Source: Acidovorax carolinensis | GTDB taxonomy: Bacteria; Pseudomonadota; Gammaproteobacteria; Burkholderiales; Burkholderiaceae_C | DNA: 64,000 bases | Direction of reading: 5' to 3' | NCBI RefSeq assembly: GCF_002157145.1 | Contig: NZ_CP021361.1 | Span: 1,054,001-1,118,000, forward strand | Part shown: positions 46,097 to 55,295 of the stretch, one piece after another | How positions within the stretch are numbered: the first letter of the stretch is position 1 | Layout of the letters: the number at the start of each line of letters is the position of its first letter | Program-made: the position numbers and the translations under genes | The notes under the pieces: model-generated | Told to the model about the DNA's origin: nothing | The model's database searches: none | The model's input: only the letters and a program-made list of their open reading frames with translations

Positions 46097-47146
46097 ATGA
46101 CCATGAGTGACCATTCGAAACCAGTGACAGAAGACGTCGTTCCGCCGGAACTCCGTCAGTCCTACAAAGACAACAGTATTGTTCCCCTTTGGGAGAGTGT
46201 TCCGGCGACAAGCTTTGGAAAGCAGATCGAGGAGGCGCAGATCTGGCGCTGGTCTACCATGTTACCGATCATCCAAGAGACCGCCAAGATGCGCGCCACA
46301 CACGTACTGGATCGACGCGTGTTGCTGATGACGAATCCGAAGCGACTCCATGTTTGGGATGAGGCAGGCACAGGCCCGCTCATGTTCGACTTTCAGTGTG
46401 TGATGCCTGGTGAGCGGGCTGGTGCCCATCGTCATCCGATGAACGCCTTGCGCTTTGTCGTGCAATGCACCGGGGGCGTCAAGTCCATCGTGGATGGCAA
46501 GGACTGCGTAATGGAGCCCGGTGATCTCATTCTTACACCTGGTTGGTGCTGGCATGAACATGTCAACGAAGGAAAGGATCCCATCATCTGGCTTGATGTT
46601 TTGGATGTGATGCTGCATCACTTTCTGGGCACCACGGGCTTCCAGCCTGGCCCTGCACGCGATGTGCGACCCCAGTTGGCGGACTCGGCATTCACGGCAG
46701 CAGGCATCGTGCCTAAGCTCGATGGCAGCGACCATGCAAGCCGTAGCTATTCACCCATCTTCCGCTATCCGTGGGTAGATGCGGTGCGTGCGCTCGTTGC
46801 CTCACCTGCGGCACCAGATGGTTCCCGGGAGGTGCGCTACGGCAACCCGCTAACTGGCGGTCCCTCCATGGACCTGATCGACAGCACCTTGCTTCAGTTG
46901 GAATCCGGGAAATCGACGCGCAAGTACAAGAGCTCCGCAGCGGCAATGTGCTTCGTCGTCGAAGGCCATGGGGTCAGCCAAATCGGTGAAAAAACTATCG
47001 AGTGGTCGCCTCATGATGTCTTCACGATGCCGGCCAACCTGTGGGCCAGCCATCAGGCCAAGGGCGGCACAGCACGCATTTTCCAGGTTTCAACCCGCGA
47101 GATTTACCGTCGCCTGGGCCTTTTCACAGAAGCGTTTGGGGAGTGA
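46097..47146 (+). CDS. phnG: Gentisate-type ring-cleavage dioxygenase, probably 1-hydroxy-2-naphthoate dioxygenase
   Basis: The 349-residue bicupin carries the iron-binding AHRHPMNALRFV (His111, His113) and WCWHEHVNEG (His153 and neighbours). These positions correspond to the HxH...H triad of gentisate 1,2-dioxygenase. The second cupin is at residues 230-330. Between the hydratase-aldolase and aldehyde dehydrogenase genes, and with no fumarylpyruvate hydrolase or maleylpyruvate isomerase nearby, the substrate is more likely 1-hydroxy-2-naphthoate than gentisate. ATG 46103 is a possible alternative start. Confidence 0.83.
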   Translation: MTMSDHSKPVTEDVVPPELRQSYKDNSIVPLWESVPATSFGKQIEEAQIWRWSTMLPIIQETAKMRATHVLDRRVLLMTNPKRLHVWDEAGTGPLMFDFQCVMPGERAGAHRHPMNALRFVVQCTGGVKSIVDGKDCVMEPGDLILTPGWCWHEHVNEGKDPIIWLDVLDVMLHHFLGTTGFQPGPARDVRPQLADSAFTAAGIVPKLDGSDHASRSYSPIFRYPWVDAVRALVASPAAPDGSREVRYGNPLTGGPSMDLIDSTLLQLESGKSTRKYKSSAAAMCFVVEGHGVSQIGEKTIEWSPHDVFTMPANLWASHQAKGGTARIFQVSTREIYRRLGLFTEAFGE

Positions 47147-47150
47147 ACCG

Positions 47151-48611
47151 ATGCACACTGAACACGCCTACGCGTTGCCGGAGTGCCGCAATCTGTTCTA
47201 CGGCGGACGCTTTCATGTGCCGCAAGGAGGCTACGGTCGAACTCTGAACCCCGCGACCCAGGAGGATCTGGGGCCCGTCTCCAACGCCAACGCAGCAGAT
47301 GTGGATGCCGCTGTACAGGCGGCTCATTTGGCATTTCAGTCATGGCGCCATACGAAGCCAGCGGTTCGTGCTGCGGCGCTGCGGGAGTTCGGTAACAGGC
47401 TGCGGACCCACGCTGAGGAGCTGGGTTTTCTGGATGCCATCAACTGCGGCAACCCCGTGCGCGAGATGGCAGCGGACGTGCATTTTGCCGCAACGCAGGT
47501 CGACTACTTCGCGGGCTTGGTTCATGAAGCCAAAGGCGACACCCTTCCAATGGGGGATGGCGTGCTCAATTACTCGGTGCGCGAGCCCTACGGTGTGGTC
47601 GCGCGTATCGTGGCTTACAACCATCCGCTCATGTTTCTCGCGGCCAAGTTGGCAGCGGCCGTCGCGGCAGGTAACACCGTCATCCTGAAGGCTGCGACGC
47701 AAGCCCCCTTGTCCGCTTACCGCCTGGCTACATTGTTGCAGGATGTCTTTCCTCCCGGCGTAGTCAATGTGCTTAGTGGCGACACACCGTGCGGACAAGC
47801 GCTCGTCGACCATCCTTTGGTCAAGAAGGTGTCGTTGATTGGCTCCACCGCCACGGGCAAATCAATTTTGCGCTCAGCAGCCGAGAAGGTGATGCCCGTA
47901 AGCCTGGAGCTGGGTGGAAAAAATCCTCTGATCATCTGTCCAGAGGCGGACATGGACAAAGCCATTGAGGGTGCGGTCAAAGGGATGAACTTCACTTGGG
48001 CGGGGCAGAGTTGCGGCTCGACATCTCGCTGCTTCGTTCATCGATCAGTATACGACCGAGTCATTAAAGAGATGGTGCAGAAAATTTCACAACTTTATCG
48101 TTGTGGACTGCCAACGGATCCCGCGACCACGATGGGCTGCCTGGTGTCCAAGGCGCAGTACGAAAAGGTCATGTCCTTCATTGATTCCGCTCATAAAGAG
48201 GGCGCTCGTCTTGTGTGCGGTGGCGTTCGTCCGAGCGACAAAGCGTTGGACAACGGCTGGTTTGTAACGGCTACCGTGTTTGCTGATGTCACCCCTGCCA
48301 TGCGTTTGTTCCGCGAAGAGGTGTTCGGCCCGGTCTTGGCTGTGATTCCATGGGACGAAGAGGAAGATCTGCTGCGCATGGTCAATGGGCTGGATTTCGG
48401 CTTGACCGCTTCAATATGGACAAAGGATCTGGCCCGCGCCCATCGCCTGGCATCTCGCGTTGAGTCCGGCTATGTATGGATCAATCACGTCAGTGCCCAC
48501 TTTATCGGGGCAGACTTTGGTGGCTACAAGCAATCAGGTCTTGGGCGTGAGGAGGGTGTATCTGAATTGCTTGCATGGACCCAGACCAAGAATGTTCATG
48601 TGGTGTTGTGA
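47151..48611 (+). CDS. phnI: Aldehyde dehydrogenase, probably 2-carboxybenzaldehyde dehydrogenase
   Basis: The 486-residue NAD-dependent ALDH has VARIVAYNHPLMFLAAKLAAAVAAGNTVILK, VSLIGSTATGKSI, the general base Glu in SLELGGKNP and the nucleophile Cys in WAGQSCGSTSR, with EEVFGPVLAVIPW near the end. Its gene follows the ring-cleavage dioxygenase by 4 bases. Oxidation of 2-carboxybenzaldehyde to phthalate is inferred from that position. Start ATG 47151; the open frame upstream overlaps the dioxygenase gene and is not used. Confidence 0.83.
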   Translation: MHTEHAYALPECRNLFYGGRFHVPQGGYGRTLNPATQEDLGPVSNANAADVDAAVQAAHLAFQSWRHTKPAVRAAALREFGNRLRTHAEELGFLDAINCGNPVREMAADVHFAATQVDYFAGLVHEAKGDTLPMGDGVLNYSVREPYGVVARIVAYNHPLMFLAAKLAAAVAAGNTVILKAATQAPLSAYRLATLLQDVFPPGVVNVLSGDTPCGQALVDHPLVKKVSLIGSTATGKSILRSAAEKVMPVSLELGGKNPLIICPEADMDKAIEGAVKGMNFTWAGQSCGSTSRCFVHRSVYDRVIKEMVQKISQLYRCGLPTDPATTMGCLVSKAQYEKVMSFIDSAHKEGARLVCGGVRPSDKALDNGWFVTATVFADVTPAMRLFREEVFGPVLAVIPWDEEEDLLRMVNGLDFGLTASIWTKDLARAHRLASRVESGYVWINHVSAHFIGADFGGYKQSGLGREEGVSELLAWTQTKNVHVVL

Positions 48612-48641
48612 AGCGACAACTAGCTTGACATTCACCGCGTG

Positions 48642-49232
48642 TCAGGCTTTGCGCTTTCTGATCGATGAGGCTATTTGTTGCGCTTCTATGCGAGGTCCTC
48701 TACCGTCGACGGCAGTCCGTTTGGTTTCCGTGGCCTGCCTTTCTTCCTCCCGAAGATGGAGCTTGGTCGGAGATTCTTTGACTGCAGATTGCAACTCAAA
48801 CTGCGCGATTGCATCGGCGGCGGCGCTGCGCACTGTGCCCAACATAGTCTTCAGCAATATCTCCTGCGCTTGCGTGAGTCCGCCCAGCAGGATCGAGTTG
48901 GCCTCGCCTGCGGCACGCAACAGAGGCGTTTTCAACTTGAGTGCTTTATCGGTGAGGTAGATGCGCAGCTTGCGTCGGTCAAGCGTATCCCTCTGGAAGT
49001 GGACAAGGCCCTCTTTCTCCATAGAACGCAGCATTTCAAGCGTCGAAGGCTGCGTTGTGCCAAGTCGGTTCGCCAGTTCTCTCTGTGTCACGCCGTCCGC
49101 CTCAAAGAGTGCACGCAGCACGTACCAGCTACCACCACGAATACCGAGTTGGGCAATGCCAGGGTAGAGCAGCCGCTTGACGTGGCGAGCCGTGTCAGAG
49201 ATAAGAAAACCGAGGCTGCTGTCCAAGTTCAT
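48642..49232 (-). CDS. MarR-family regulator
   Basis: The 196-residue protein has the MarR winged HTH (LGIRGGSWYVLRALFEADGVTQRELANRLGTTQPSTLEMLRSMEKEGLVHFQRDTLDRRKLRIYLT). It is convergent with the upstream ALDH gene and divergent from the extradiol dioxygenase gene; the 260-base space between holds the TAGG-AA-CCTA repeat. MarR proteins bind short inverted repeats and release them on binding aromatic ligands, so this is the leading candidate for the shared operator. The last 30 residues are basic and unusual. Confidence 0.88.
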   Translation of the reverse strand: MNLDSSLGFLISDTARHVKRLLYPGIAQLGIRGGSWYVLRALFEADGVTQRELANRLGTTQPSTLEMLRSMEKEGLVHFQRDTLDRRKLRIYLTDKALKLKTPLLRAAGEANSILLGGLTQAQEILLKTMLGTVRSAAADAIAQFELQSAVKESPTKLHLREEERQATETKRTAVDGRGPRIEAQQIASSIRKRKA

Positions 49233-49366
49233 TGGAAAAACTCGTTCTGCGGGGGGGGCAACTTTGAGGGGATGCGTTTATTTGTCACTTGAGGGGCGTG
49301 CTAGTGAAGTAAGAAGCAGGATCATATGACGATTCTTTGCTCTCTAATCGCTAGGGAAAATACCAA

Positions 49367-49388
49367 TAGGAACCTAACTAATTTTAGG
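49367..49388. promoter_or_regulatory. TAGG-AA-CCTA operator (copy 3) upstream of the extradiol gene
   Basis: TAGGAACCTA (49367-49376) is the complement of the repeat at 38289-38298. As there, it is extended by a further pair, CCTAA (49373-49377) and TTAGG (49384-49388). It lies 117 bases before phnC and 135 bases before the divergent marR start, suited to control both. Confidence 0.6.
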
Positions 49389-49492
49389 CTCTAATAACAG
49401 AAATCATATTCGTAGCCGTGGCTGAGTTGCACATAAGTGTTCATATCTATGCTGCTGGGTCTGTATCTTTAATCTTTGTAAAAGGAGTTTTT

Positions 49493-50401
49493 ATGGCAAG
49501 CGTAACTGAACTGGGTTACTTGGGGATTTCCGTGAGCGATGCTGCTGCATGGAAGAACTACGCGACCGAGGTGATGGGTATGCAACTGGTCGACGAAGGT
49601 GAGGCTGATCGTTTCTATCTGCGCATGGACCTCTGGCATCACCGCATTGTGGTGCATACCGGTGGTGACGATGACCTTGCCTATGTCGGCTGGCGAGTAG
49701 CGGGTGCTCAAGAACTGGAGCAGATGGCTGCCAAATTGACGGCTGCAGGTATTGAGGTTCGTCGCGGCACCGAGGCAGAAGCTGCAGAGCGCCGTGTTCT
49801 GGGTCTGCTGAAGTTGCAGGATCCTGCTGGCAATGCGCACGAAATTTTTTACTCGCCACTGGTGGATGGGCACAAGCCATTCCACCCAGGACGTCCGATG
49901 TTTGGGGGCTTCAAAACGGGTGATCAGGGTGTTGGTCACATCATTCTGCGATCCGTAGACCCGGAGGCGACGATGCGCTTCTTTGCGGTGCTTGGGGTTA
50001 CTGGAAGCTCTGACTACCTTTTGAAGTTGACAGATGGCACCCCGGTTCGGATTCCTTTCTTGAAATGCAATAACCGTGAGCATTCCGTGGCCTTGATGTT
50101 CGGTCCGATGCCCAAGCGTGCGAATCACCTGATGGTTGAATACCAGGACATGCGGGACTTGGGGCAGACGTTGGACAAGGTGCATAAGCATGGTATCGAC
50201 ATTGCTGTGCAATTGGGCGTGCATAGCAATGACGGAGCGCTGAGTTTCTATGCGGCCAATCCGTCTGGTTGGTTGTGGGAGCCCGGTTGGAGTGGGGTAT
50301 GCGCACCGGCTCAGCAGGAGCACTTTCGCTGTGACGTTTTTGGGCATGACCTCGATAAAGCGCAATACGTCGGTGGCGTTAATTTTCGCAGCGAAGATTG
50401 A
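49493..50401 (+). CDS. phnC: VOC-family extradiol dioxygenase for polycyclic diols
   Basis: The 302-residue two-domain vicinal-oxygen-chelate protein has the type I extradiol iron ligands His149 (GVGHIIL), His212 (RANHLMVEY) and Glu263 (WLWEPGW), at almost the BphC/NahC spacing, plus catalytic His197 or His244 candidates. It would meta-cleave 3,4-dihydroxyphenanthrene or 1,2-dihydroxynaphthalene. ATG 49493 is behind AAAGGAGTTTTT. Confidence 0.93.
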   Translation: MASVTELGYLGISVSDAAAWKNYATEVMGMQLVDEGEADRFYLRMDLWHHRIVVHTGGDDDLAYVGWRVAGAQELEQMAAKLTAAGIEVRRGTEAEAAERRVLGLLKLQDPAGNAHEIFYSPLVDGHKPFHPGRPMFGGFKTGDQGVGHIILRSVDPEATMRFFAVLGVTGSSDYLLKLTDGTPVRIPFLKCNNREHSVALMFGPMPKRANHLMVEYQDMRDLGQTLDKVHKHGIDIAVQLGVHSNDGALSFYAANPSGWLWEPGWSGVCAPAQQEHFRCDVFGHDLDKAQYVGGVNFRSED

Positions 50402-50476
50402 CACGAATTTACTCACTTCCAGCGGGAGTGAGTTTCAGGGAATAAGGTCATTAAGGATCGAAGTAAGGAGATTGCT

Positions 50477-52012
50477 ATGGGTGAAGAAATGAAGACTGAA
50501 TCGAAAAAACCGGATTCTGCTCGCAGTGAGCTTGCTATGAAGTACTTCCAGGCGGAGTATGGCCATTTCATCAATGGTGAATGGGTCGGTGGATCCAGCA
50601 GCGAAAAAATCGCGATGATTAACCCTGCCAATCTGGAGGTGCTGTCCTATATCCAGTCAGGCAACGCTGAGGATGTAAACCGTGCCGTGGAGGCCGCCAC
50701 ACAGGCTTTCCCGAAATGGTCTCGCAGCACACCCAGTGAGCGTCAGGCTGCGCTCTATGAAATGGCGCGTCGCCTGCGCGCACGGGCCAATGATTACGCC
50801 GCGATGTTGTCGCTCGACAATGGCAAGCCTATCATGGAGGCGCTGCATATCGATATCCCAGCCACGATTGGGCAGTTTGAGTTGTTTGCTGGTGCTGCAT
50901 TTGGTTTGCATGGGCAGACCATAGACGCGACACAAGGTGTGGCGATTATTCACCGCGAGCCGCTTGGTGTCGTGGCACAGATCATTCCCTGGAACGTGCC
51001 CCTTGTCATGATGGCGACAAAGATTGCGCCTGCTCTCGCTGCGGGCAATACCATTGTGCTGAAGCCGGCCGAGTCGGTCTGTTTGGCGGTCATGGAGTTC
51101 ATCCGTGAGATGGCTGACCTGCTGCCGCCAGGCGTGCTGAACGTCATTACCGGCTACGGGCCAAATGTCGGTGAAGCGCTTGTGACCCACCCGAATGTCC
51201 GCAAGGTAGCGTTCACCGGCTCACGCCCGACCGCGCAAAAACTGATGCAATATGCCTCCGTCAATGTGATTCCTCAAACGCTGGAGTTGGGTGGAAAATC
51301 GGCCAACATTATTTGCGCGGACGCTGACATGGATGCAGCGGCAGAGTCCGCAGCCATGAGCATCGTGGTGAACAAGGGCGAAATTTGCTTTGCCGCGACA
51401 CGCCACTTCGTCCATGAGTCAGTGATGGATGCATTTGTGGAGAAGGTTCAAAACATTCTTCGCAAGATTCGTGTTGGCGACCCTATGATCCCTTCGACGC
51501 AAATGGGGCCTCAGGCCTCCAGGATGCAGTTCGACAAGGTTCTTGGTTACCTCGATATCGGGCGCAATGAGGGTGCGACAACGGCGATGGGGGGTAAGCG
51601 CGCAACGGTGAGCGGATTTGAGCAAGGCTACTTTATTGAGCCGACCTTGTTTACTGATGTGCGCAACAAAATGCGCATCGCTCAAGAGGAGATTTTTGGG
51701 CCGGTCGGTGTGGTCATTCCATGGAAAGACGAGGCTCAAGTCATACGCGAGGCTAACGACACTGAATTTGGTTTGGCGGCTGGTCTCTGGACCAAAAACA
51801 TCACGCAAGCCCATCGCATGGCGCGCGAGATCGAAGCGGGGACCGTGTGGGTCAACCGCTACTTCAACACGATCCCCAATGTACCGTTCGGTGGCTACAA
51901 GCAAAGTGGTTTCGGTCGCGAATTTTCACTCGACGTTCTGAGCCACTACACCCAACTCAAGAGTGTGATCGTTTCCCTGCAAGAAGGACCCATTGGGCTG
52001 TTTGACCATTAA
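50477..52012 (+). CDS. phnF: Aldehyde dehydrogenase, probably for hydroxynaphthaldehyde/salicylaldehyde
   Basis: The 511-residue ALDH has IIPWNVPLVMMATKIAPALAAGNTIVLKPAE, VAFTGSRPTAQKLM, the Glu base in LELGGKSAN, the Cys nucleophile in KGEICFAATR, and EEIFGPVGVVIPW. It follows phnC by 75 bases with AAGGAG before the ATG. By elimination it should oxidise the aldehyde released by the upper-pathway hydratase-aldolase (1-hydroxy-2-naphthaldehyde from phenanthrene). Confidence 0.85.
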   Translation: MGEEMKTESKKPDSARSELAMKYFQAEYGHFINGEWVGGSSSEKIAMINPANLEVLSYIQSGNAEDVNRAVEAATQAFPKWSRSTPSERQAALYEMARRLRARANDYAAMLSLDNGKPIMEALHIDIPATIGQFELFAGAAFGLHGQTIDATQGVAIIHREPLGVVAQIIPWNVPLVMMATKIAPALAAGNTIVLKPAESVCLAVMEFIREMADLLPPGVLNVITGYGPNVGEALVTHPNVRKVAFTGSRPTAQKLMQYASVNVIPQTLELGGKSANIICADADMDAAAESAAMSIVVNKGEICFAATRHFVHESVMDAFVEKVQNILRKIRVGDPMIPSTQMGPQASRMQFDKVLGYLDIGRNEGATTAMGGKRATVSGFEQGYFIEPTLFTDVRNKMRIAQEEIFGPVGVVIPWKDEAQVIREANDTEFGLAAGLWTKNITQAHRMAREIEAGTVWVNRYFNTIPNVPFGGYKQSGFGREFSLDVLSHYTQLKSVIVSLQEGPIGLFDH

Positions 52013-52114
52013 AACCTTGGTTATTTTCATTTAGTAGGAAAAAGAATCGCTGCGTTACCGCTGTTTACAAGCAATGTGGCGATCATTCATAACCAAAGAA
52101 AGAGAGACGGCAAT

Positions 52115-53788
52115 ATGAAGTTCCTAAAATCACGGCGAAAGTACTTGATGCCGTCGGCCCACATTCGTGGCATTGCCGCATTGTGTGGTGGACTCTCCAT
52201 CGGAGCGACACCTGCCTTGGCTGTTGTGCTTGACACAGGAAATCCTGACTTGAATCTCCGCTGGGACAATACCATCAAGTACAGCGCTGCGCGGCGTCTT
52301 GACGAGCCATCATCTGTTCTGATCTCGAATCCAAACAACGACGACGGCGACCGAAATTTTGGCAAAGGACTCATTTCCAGTCGCTTTGACTTGCTGTCGG
52401 AATTGGACTTCGTCTATAAGAAGAACATGGGTTTTCGCATCAGTGCGGCTGCTTGGAACGATTCTGTTTATGGCCGTTCCAACGCCAACCCGGGTTTTCC
52501 CGGTGGCGCGTTCCCGAGCCAGACCTCGGTTCCCTACAACCAATTCACTGCCGGCACGCGAGATGTTCATGGCAGTGGCAGTGAGGTACTGGATGCTTTC
52601 GTCTTTGGTAAATTTGACCTGTTCGAGCGGAGCGCCTCGGTTCGTGCCGGTCGGCACTCGCTGCTTTGGGGCGAAAGCCTGTTTTTTGGTGCCAATGCCA
52701 TTGCCGGTGCCCAAATGCCGGTGGATGTGGTCAAGCTTGTTTCCGTACCCGGTACGCCTTTTAAGGAAGCGATTCGTCCCGTCCCTATGGTTTCGGGGCA
52801 AGTACAGATCACCCCAGATGTCTCGGTTGGGGCCTACATACAGGTAGCTTCATCCAGAAGTCGTCTGCCCGCTGCAGGTAGCTATTTCTCCAACACGGAT
52901 TACGCTGTCGATGGCGCTGAAAACATCTTTTTTGGGCCTGGTGCACCCAGCCCACGATTTTCCGATATGAAGGCCAAGGATTCTGGACAGGGGGGGGTGC
53001 AGCTGAAGGTGAAAGGTGGTGATATCGACTATGGTTTCTATCTGATTCAGTTTCACAACAAATTGCCACAAGTCGTGCCGAAGCTTGGAATGACTCCGGT
53101 CGGGCCGGCTCCGGTGGGCCATTACATCGCGTATCAAGAAAAAATTAAGGCTTTTGGTGCCAGTGCCAGCAAGACCTTTGGCGATTACAACGTTGCAGCT
53201 GAGCTGTCTTTTCGCGATAACCAAGACTTGGCGAGTACGCAGGGTTTCGACACGAGCGCGCTCGCGCCGGTCGCAAACAATAACTCAAGCAATCCAGCCT
53301 ATGCAGTCGGCCGCACGGCCCACTTGAATATCTCGGTGTTAGGCTCCGTGCCGCGTACTCCTCTCTGGGGAGAAGCTACGATTGCTGGCGAAATTGCTTG
53401 GAACCGTGTGCTGAAAATCACCAAAAACGCGACCGCCGCGGATCCAAATGCAACACGCGATGGTGTCGCGATGCGAGTCGTCTTTGAGCCGAAGTACCGG
53501 CAAGTCCTGCCAGGATTGGATCTAGGTGTGCCTATCGGCATCGGCTACGCGCCAAAAGGCTCCCGACCAATGGCAATGACACCCAACGCCTGGATCCCTG
53601 AAGGGGGAGGGGATATCAGCATAGGACTAAATGGGACTTACCTGGATTCTTGGAACTTCGGTTTGAACTACACCCACTATTACGGTACAGCCCGCACGTT
53701 TAACACGGGAGCTAACCAGGCGTTCGGCTGGGGTCAAACCCTTCGGGATCGAGATTTCATCTCGTTCACCGCTCGTTACACATTCTGA
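52115..53788 (+). CDS. DUF1302 outer-membrane protein
   Basis: The 557-residue protein has a signal peptide ending ATPALA, then VVLDTGNPDLNLRWDNTIKYSAARR, the DUF1302 start. Many amphipathic strands follow, with a final FISFTARYTF whose terminal Phe is the BAM-recognition residue of outer-membrane barrels. DUF1302 proteins commonly pair with DUF1329 proteins in clusters for hydrophobic substrates such as steroids. Here it probably helps PAHs cross the outer membrane. I start at MKFLKSRRKYLMPS (52115). Confidence 0.85.
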   Translation: MKFLKSRRKYLMPSAHIRGIAALCGGLSIGATPALAVVLDTGNPDLNLRWDNTIKYSAARRLDEPSSVLISNPNNDDGDRNFGKGLISSRFDLLSELDFVYKKNMGFRISAAAWNDSVYGRSNANPGFPGGAFPSQTSVPYNQFTAGTRDVHGSGSEVLDAFVFGKFDLFERSASVRAGRHSLLWGESLFFGANAIAGAQMPVDVVKLVSVPGTPFKEAIRPVPMVSGQVQITPDVSVGAYIQVASSRSRLPAAGSYFSNTDYAVDGAENIFFGPGAPSPRFSDMKAKDSGQGGVQLKVKGGDIDYGFYLIQFHNKLPQVVPKLGMTPVGPAPVGHYIAYQEKIKAFGASASKTFGDYNVAAELSFRDNQDLASTQGFDTSALAPVANNNSSNPAYAVGRTAHLNISVLGSVPRTPLWGEATIAGEIAWNRVLKITKNATAADPNATRDGVAMRVVFEPKYRQVLPGLDLGVPIGIGYAPKGSRPMAMTPNAWIPEGGGDISIGLNGTYLDSWNFGLNYTHYYGTARTFNTGANQAFGWGQTLRDRDFISFTARYTF

Positions 53789-53798
53789 TTGGAAAAAA

Positions 53799-55160
53799 AT
53801 GAAATTTATGATCAAACCCATTTCCACGATCATTGCTTACGCTTTTTTGGCTGGAGTAGCTCTTGCTGAGGTTTCAGCCGATGAAGCCGCTGCGCTGAAA
53901 TCCACTTTGACACCCATGGGTGCTGAAAAAGCTGGCAATAAAGACGGTTCGATTCCCGCATGGACTGGTGGCTACACCACACCGACGCCCGGCTACAAAA
54001 AAGGTGGCCGCCGTCCAGACCCTTTCGCTTCCGACAAGCCTTTGTACAGTATCACTGTAAAGAATATGGCGCAATATGCAGACAAATTGACGGATGGCAC
54101 AAAGGCGATGCTGCAGAAATACCCGGACACTTTCAGGGTTGATGTATATCCTTCAAAGCGCACTTATGTCGCGCCGCAATGGTTTTATGACAAGACGTTT
54201 GAAAACGCCACAAAGGTAAAGCTGTCGGGTCTCGATAATCCCTATGCTGTGGGGGCCTTGGGTGGCATTCCGTTCCCCATTCCGAAGAATGGTGCTGAGG
54301 TGATGGTGAACCATCAGCTTTCCTATAAGCTCGAACAAGTTTACGAAAGGGCGAAGAACTTCACTGTGAACAGCAGCGGTCAGGCTGTCTTGGTTTCACA
54401 TTATGAAAATTACTTTACTTTTCCTTACAACACCAAGGGTGTAAATGTTGAGGATGGTCAGTGGTGGTACAAAGTCCGTTCGACCAATATCGGTCCGGCC
54501 ATCCGAGCCGGTGAAGCGGTCATGCAGCACTTCAATGTCAATGAAGATAAAACACTGGGGTGGATTTACCTCACAGGGCAACGTCGCGTGCGCAAGCTGC
54601 CGAACGTCTGCTGTGATACGCAGCTCTCGTTTTCAGCTGGTATCCTCACTTTTGATGAGCTAACCGTGTTTGAAGGCGACATGAGCCGCTTTGACTGGAA
54701 ACTGGTCGGCAAGAAAGAAATACTGGTGCCTTACAACAGCAACCGCACAATGGTGCCAAGCAAGACTGCGGATGTGATCACGGGAGCCCACCTCAACCCT
54801 GATCATGTGCGTTGGGAATTGCATAGGGTTTGGGTTGTAGACGCCACATTGAAGCCAGGTAAGCGTCATGTGTCACCTAAAAGTCGTTACTACATTGATG
54901 AAGACAGTTGGTATGCCTTGCTTGGAGATCGCTGGGATGCGCAAGGAAAATTGGCGCGCACAACGTATCTCTTGCCCATTGTGGCGCCGGATGTACCCGC
55001 TTTCATACGCAGCAGTTTCGGTCTCAATGATCTGATAGGTGGCAACTCTTACTTGGGTAGCCTGTACAACGATGAGTCGGTGCAGATTCGCGTTGAGGAG
55101 AAACCATTCCCCGCATCAACCTATTCGCCAGATTCGATGGCTAGTGAAGGTATTCGGTAA
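53799..55160 (+). CDS. DUF1329 periplasmic/outer-membrane-associated protein
   Basis: The 453-residue protein has a signal peptide (MKFMIKPISTIIAYAFLAGV ending ALA) and the DUF1329 core: TLTPMGAEKAGNKDGSIPAWTGG, LGGIPFPIPKNGAEVMVNHQL, GQRRVRKLPNVCCDT. It follows the DUF1302 gene by 10 bases. The family is thought to adopt a lipoprotein-carrier-like (LolB-type) half barrel; a shuttle for hydrophobic molecules is a reasonable inference. Confidence 0.85.
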   Translation: MKFMIKPISTIIAYAFLAGVALAEVSADEAAALKSTLTPMGAEKAGNKDGSIPAWTGGYTTPTPGYKKGGRRPDPFASDKPLYSITVKNMAQYADKLTDGTKAMLQKYPDTFRVDVYPSKRTYVAPQWFYDKTFENATKVKLSGLDNPYAVGALGGIPFPIPKNGAEVMVNHQLSYKLEQVYERAKNFTVNSSGQAVLVSHYENYFTFPYNTKGVNVEDGQWWYKVRSTNIGPAIRAGEAVMQHFNVNEDKTLGWIYLTGQRRVRKLPNVCCDTQLSFSAGILTFDELTVFEGDMSRFDWKLVGKKEILVPYNSNRTMVPSKTADVITGAHLNPDHVRWELHRVWVVDATLKPGKRHVSPKSRYYIDEDSWYALLGDRWDAQGKLARTTYLLPIVAPDVPAFIRSSFGLNDLIGGNSYLGSLYNDESVQIRVEEKPFPASTYSPDSMASEGIR

Positions 55161-55295
55161 AGCTAAAAAGCTTAAGGGCGACGTGTTACATCTGGTGGAT
55201 CGACCTTCGGTTGGTCGCTCCACTGTTGGCAATGGTGAGCCCGTGAGGCTGATGGAATCCGGATTTGGTTGAGTTGTTTATGTGGTGGAATTCTG

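Noticed and set aside
46097..47146. Calling this gene gentisate 1,2-dioxygenase outright
   Set aside because: The family fits, but no downstream gentisate-pathway genes are present, while genes for the 1-hydroxy-2-naphthoate route flank it on both sides.
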